Shown here: in pieces, positions 33,033 through 35,720 of the stretch
Numbering within the stretch: the stretch's first letter is position 1
Layout: each line of letters begins with the position of its first letter
Source: a bacterium
GTDB taxonomy: Bacteria > CG2-30-53-67
Length of the DNA: 35,720 nucleotides
Direction of reading: 5' to 3'
Assembly (NCBI GenBank): GCA_024277725.1
Contig: JAJRUP010000251.1
Span: 1 to 35,720 of the forward strand
Made by a program: the position numbers and the translations under genes
Notes under the pieces: generated by a model
What the model saw: only the letters and a program-made list of their open reading frames with translations
Database searches by the model: none
Told to the model about the DNA's origin: nothing

Positions 33033-34871
33033 ATGCAGCACAAAGGACTTCTTCTTTTTCTGCTCATCCTTCTCAATGTGGTGGTTTATTCGAGGCTTGT
33101 AACCTGTGATTTCGTCACCTATGACGATCCGAGGTATGTGACGGAGAACCCCGTTGTGAAGCGCGGTCTGACGCGGGACGGAATTGCCTGGGCCCTGACG
33201 AGTGGACATGCTTCGAACTGGCATCCTCTCACCTGGCTTTCCCATATGGCCGATGTCACGTTGTTCAAACTGCATGCCGGCGGCCACCATCTGACCAATC
33301 TGGTCCTGCACATCTTCAACACCTGTCTTCTGGCTCTGGCTCTGATTGCAATGACCGGTGCTTTCTGGAAGAGTGCCTTTGTTGCGGGACTTTTTGCGGT
33401 ACATCCTCTCCATGTCGAGTCTGTGGCCTGGATTGCGGAACGGAAGGATGTTTTAAGCGCTTTCTTTTTCATGCTTTCCCTGGGTGCCTATGCTTCCTAT
33501 GCTCGCCGGAAAGGATCAAGCCGCTATGCGGCGGTCCTGCTCTTCTTTGCCTTGGGGTTGACGGCGAAACCGATGATTGTGACCCTTCCCTTTGTCTTTT
33601 TGCTGCTCGACTACTGGCCCCTGGAAAGGCGGGAGAAGGTGTTGACCCTGCTCGTGGAAAAGGTCCCTTTCCTGGTGCTTTCCGCGCTTTCCTGCATCGT
33701 CACCTTCCGGGTGCAGCGACAGGGTGGGGCCATGCTCGCGGATGTGACCCTTCCTCTTGCTGCCCGGCTGCAGAATGCCGTGATCAGTTATTTTCGATAC
33801 CTGGAAAAGACCTTCTGGCCTCACGATCTGGCGGTTTTTTATCCTCACCCCTACCTGGCCGGTACAGGCGGAAAGACTCCCTGGATGGCGTTGGGAGCGG
33901 TGACGGCTCTGTTGTTGATCACCCTTCTTTTTCTCCGGTGGCGCCGCCGTGCCCCTTATCTTCCCGTCGGATGGTTCTGGTTTCTGGGTATGCTGGTTCC
34001 CGTGCTCGGGATCGTACAGGTGGGGCTGCAAGCCTCCGCGGACCGCTATACCTATCTGCCGCTGGTCGGGATTTTTATGGCCTTTACATGGGGGGGCTCT
34101 CTTCTCATGGAACAACGCCCTTTCCTGCAGGCCCTGCGCATTCCCGGGGCGTTGTTGATGCTCGGTTGCTGTGCCTTCCTGAGCCGGCAACAGACGGGGT
34201 ACTGGAAAAACAGCGTGACCCTCTATGAACATGCCCTTGCCGTTACGGAGAACAACTGGGAAATGCACAACAATCTCGGCAATGTATTCAGTCGTCAGGG
34301 GAAGTATGAGGCGGCCCTGAAGCATTTTGACGCAATCCTCCGGGAAGGACGGATCCGGACCGTTCTGCGGCCGCAGGACATAGGGGAGGTCTATTATAAT
34401 GCCGGTTATGCCGAGGCCGTCCGGGGGGATCTTGCGAAAGCGGCCGGCTACTACAGTAAATCGCTGCAATACCTCCCCGCCAATCTCGATGCGATCAATA
34501 ACCTGGGGTATGTCTACTATTCACAGGGACGGCTGGAAGAGGCCATCCGGGCTTACCGGCGGGTGATCGCGATGAATCCCCGTTATGAAAGCGCCTATTT
34601 CAATCTTGGGCTGGCCTATCTGGATGCCGGCCGGCCGGAGAAGGCCGTTGCCGGTTTTCAGACCTTTCTCCGTTTCCGGCCCGACTACAAGGACGCCTAT
34701 TTGCATCTCGGGGCGGCCCATGAATCCATCGGAAAGTACGAAGAAGCGGAGAGAGATTATCGTCGTGCCCTCCGGTTGCAAGGGGACTTTCCCGAGGCGC
34801 TCCGGAGGCTCCGTGCGTTGCAGGATACCGGTCTGCTTCCCTCCGGATCTGAGCGGAGCGAACGGGAGTGA
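33033..34871 (+). CDS. Polytopic membrane protein with C-terminal TPRs (TMTC/O-mannosyltransferase-like)
   Basis: A 612-residue protein with many membrane helices (first about 5-21, then about ten to residue 400) and four or more TPR units in the C-terminal 200 residues (NLGNVFSRQGKYEAALKHF, NLGYVYYSQGRLEEAIRAY, NLGLAYLDAGRPEKAVAGF, HLGAAHESIGKYEEAERDY). The first periplasmic loop has FVTYDDPRYVTENP (Asp31-Asp32), then HPLTWLSHMAD and AVHPLHVESVAWIAERKDVL. This is the GT-C-like layout of bacterial TMTC/DUF1736-type proteins. A glycosyltransferase role is inferred from the fold only. The ATG at 33033 starts the first helix; the longer frame from 32928 overlaps the ASKHA gene. It ends about 28 bases before an SLH lipoprotein. 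Confidence 0.85.
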   Translation: MQHKGLLLFLLILLNVVVYSRLVTCDFVTYDDPRYVTENPVVKRGLTRDGIAWALTSGHASNWHPLTWLSHMADVTLFKLHAGGHHLTNLVLHIFNTCLLALALIAMTGAFWKSAFVAGLFAVHPLHVESVAWIAERKDVLSAFFFMLSLGAYASYARRKGSSRYAAVLLFFALGLTAKPMIVTLPFVFLLLDYWPLERREKVLTLLVEKVPFLVLSALSCIVTFRVQRQGGAMLADVTLPLAARLQNAVISYFRYLEKTFWPHDLAVFYPHPYLAGTGGKTPWMALGAVTALLLITLLFLRWRRRAPYLPVGWFWFLGMLVPVLGIVQVGLQASADRYTYLPLVGIFMAFTWGGSLLMEQRPFLQALRIPGALLMLGCCAFLSRQQTGYWKNSVTLYEHALAVTENNWEMHNNLGNVFSRQGKYEAALKHFDAILREGRIRTVLRPQDIGEVYYNAGYAEAVRGDLAKAAGYYSKSLQYLPANLDAINNLGYVYYSQGRLEEAIRAYRRVIAMNPRYESAYFNLGLAYLDAGRPEKAVAGFQTFLRFRPDYKDAYLHLGAAHESIGKYEEAERDYRRALRLQGDFPEALRRLRALQDTGLLPSGSERSERE

Positions 34872-34899
34872 AACGGTGTTGAGCGAAACAGGAAATTTC

Positions 34900-35607
34900 A
34901 TGACGCCTCTGAAGTCTTCTGAAAATCCCGGGCGAAGATCCTTTCGTTTCCGGATGGTTCCTTGTCTCGGGGGGGCTCTCTTCCTGCTCATGGTCTGCGG
35001 ATGTTATCCCGGGGTGTGGCCGAAAGAGGTGTTGTCGCCCGGAGAGGGGGGGGCACTTGCGGGATCGGAGACGCTTCCCGGGGAACTGACCCCCCTGGAA
35101 AAAGTGGAGGCAATCACCCGGGGGGGGCTGGCCGTCCTGATGGTGATGGAACTTCCGGCAGGGTCCTTCCCCGGAAGGCAAGAGGAAGAGATTGTGATCG
35201 ATGTGTCGGATCACTGGGCGAGAAAGGAGATCGTCCGTGTGGTGGGCCGGGGATGGATGTCTTCTTTTTCCGGTCACCGGTTCCGGCCGGATCTTCCCGT
35301 CACGCGGGGGGAGGCGGCCCGGATCTTTGCCGCGCTCCTTGTGCAAAGGGGGATTCCCGATGCCGGTCCGTTGCCTTCCGGAAAGGCCCCTGTCGATCTT
35401 CCCAGAGGGCATCTTCTTTATCCGGCGGTCAGGCGGCTTCTTGCCCTGGGAATCATGGAACTCGACCCCGCGGGGAATTTCAACCCTTTACGTCCGATCA
35501 GCGGTCTTGGGGCCCGGGCCTGTTTACGCAAAATCAGAAGCCTTTCGACCGCAAATCCGCCGGGAAGGGGTCTGCGGTGCCCTAAACCAGCGATAGGGAA
35601 TCAGTAA
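34900..35607 (+). CDS. SLH-domain lipoprotein
   Basis: A 235-residue protein. Basic N-terminus, hydrophobic leader and LLMVCGC lipobox (Cys about residue 35) indicate lipidation. After a variable Gly/Pro/Glu-rich stretch come two S-layer-homology-like units: VIDVSDHWARKEIVRVVGRG with the RFRPDLPVTRGEAARIFAALL match, and VDLPRGHLLYPAVRRLLALG with FNPLRPISGLGARACLRKI. It probably sits in the outer envelope, perhaps holding surface structures. The ATG at 34900 has AGGA seven bases upstream; earlier in-frame codons (GTG 34876) are possible. The last 20 residues (about 35545-35607) are basic and not SLH-like. The insertion-sequence end begins about 10 bases after the stop, so the original 3' end may have been changed. 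Confidence 0.8.
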   Translation: MTPLKSSENPGRRSFRFRMVPCLGGALFLLMVCGCYPGVWPKEVLSPGEGGALAGSETLPGELTPLEKVEAITRGGLAVLMVMELPAGSFPGRQEEEIVIDVSDHWARKEIVRVVGRGWMSSFSGHRFRPDLPVTRGEAARIFAALLVQRGIPDAGPLPSGKAPVDLPRGHLLYPAVRRLLALGIMELDPAGNFNPLRPISGLGARACLRKIRSLSTANPPGRGLRCPKPAIGNQ

Positions 35608-35639
35608 AAACAAAAAACCCTCTTGGTTTAAAGGTTTAT

Positions 35640-35658
35640 GGTGAGTATACTACTCACC
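35640..35658. repeat. Stem-loop ahead of the putative transposase gene
   Basis: GGTGAGTA/TACTCACC with a TAC loop forms an 8-bp stem inside a wider inverted repeat (35623-35674). It could restrain readthrough transcription into the transposase gene. Confidence 0.6.
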
Positions 35659-35694
35659 TCAAAGGTTAAACCAAAAACCAAAAGGGGTGATGCA

Positions 35695-35720
35695 ATGATA
35701 CAGCAAACCGTATTTCCATT
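35695..35720 (+). CDS. Start of a transposase, IS1380-like (cut by window end)
   Basis: Only eight codons and two bases are visible: MIQQTVFP. The pattern M-x-Q-x-x-hydrophobic-P is like the start of IS1380-family transposases (a recollection, not a search). AAAGGGGTGA stands about five bases upstream of the ATG. Confidence 0.5.

Larger units (their letters stand above)
35618..35720 (+). mobile_element. Left end of an insertion sequence, IS1380-like (partial at window edge)
   Basis: A CCC-starting, AT-rich end at about 35618 is followed by a large palindrome: TTGGTTTAA (35623-35631) with TTAAACCAA (35666-35674), and inside it GGTGAGTA (35640-35647) with TACTCACC (35651-35658). A strong ribosome site (AAAGGGGTGA, 35681-35690) leads to an ATG at 35695. 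This structure and the start of the reading frame fit IS1380-family elements. The right end lies outside the window. Confidence 0.6.

Noticed and set aside
1-35720. CRISPR arrays, tRNA or rRNA genes
   Set aside because: No regularly spaced direct repeats and no tRNA or rRNA signatures were seen by eye; a covariance search could not be run.

Overview
The window reads like a chromosomal segment of a dissimilatory sulfate- or sulfur-metabolising bacterium of the Desulfobacterota (deltaproteobacterial) type. It carries the sulfate-activation and APS-reduction genes aprB-aprA-qmoA-qmoB-qmoC-sat, together with a type IV pilus cluster, sigma-54 activators, a LapA/LapB pair, a c-type cytochrome, duplicated moeA genes and an ASKHA (RACo-like) protein. 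No dsr genes, rRNA, tRNA or CRISPR array are visible, so the direction of sulfur metabolism (reduction, disproportionation or oxidation) cannot be settled here.

Layout. 1-432: a HIT-family gene whose 5' part is interrupted by about 124 bp of back-to-back hairpins flanked by a 7-bp direct repeat. 433-937: an AT-rich gene-free leader. 938-9545 (+): aprBA, qmoABC and sat, closed by a strong intrinsic terminator at 9575-9609. 9614-9961 (+): a small unknown gene. 10166-11664 (-): lapA and lapB. 11811-19141 (-): pilB, pilT, pilC, pilS, pilR, read from a good sigma-70-like promoter near 19209-19238. 19288-26227 (-): a histidine kinase with a periplasmic haem c motif, a PilZ protein, a lipoprotein with two tandem solute-binding domains, a sigma-54 response regulator, pgsA and a PDZ/radical-SAM DUF512 protein. 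26330-27169 (-): a family 2 glycosyltransferase. 27415-27930 (+): a tetrahaem cytochrome c with its own promoter and terminator. 28172-33013 (+): moeA, a moeA-periplasmic-binding-domain fusion and an ASKHA protein without its ferredoxin domain. 33033-35607 (+): a membrane TPR protein and an SLH-domain lipoprotein. 35618-35720: the left end of an insertion sequence, probably IS1380 family.

How the genes fit together: Sat activates sulfate to APS, AprBA interconverts APS and sulfite, and QmoABC links AprBA to the quinone pool. The pilus genes carry c-di-GMP signatures (MshEN repeats in PilB; a PilZ gene nearby). The haem kinase, PilZ protein, double binding lipoprotein and sigma-54 regulator look like one signalling locus.

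The most notable anomalies are three interrupted genes in the first 11.3 kb. The HIT gene has the hairpin insertion. sat has an in-frame TAA 38 codons before its natural end. lapB has an in-frame TAA at codon 88. Both TAA codons follow a glycine codon, lie one substitution from a sense codon, and are followed by fully conserved reading frame. They may be recent nonsense mutations, sequence errors or readthrough sites; raw reads would decide.
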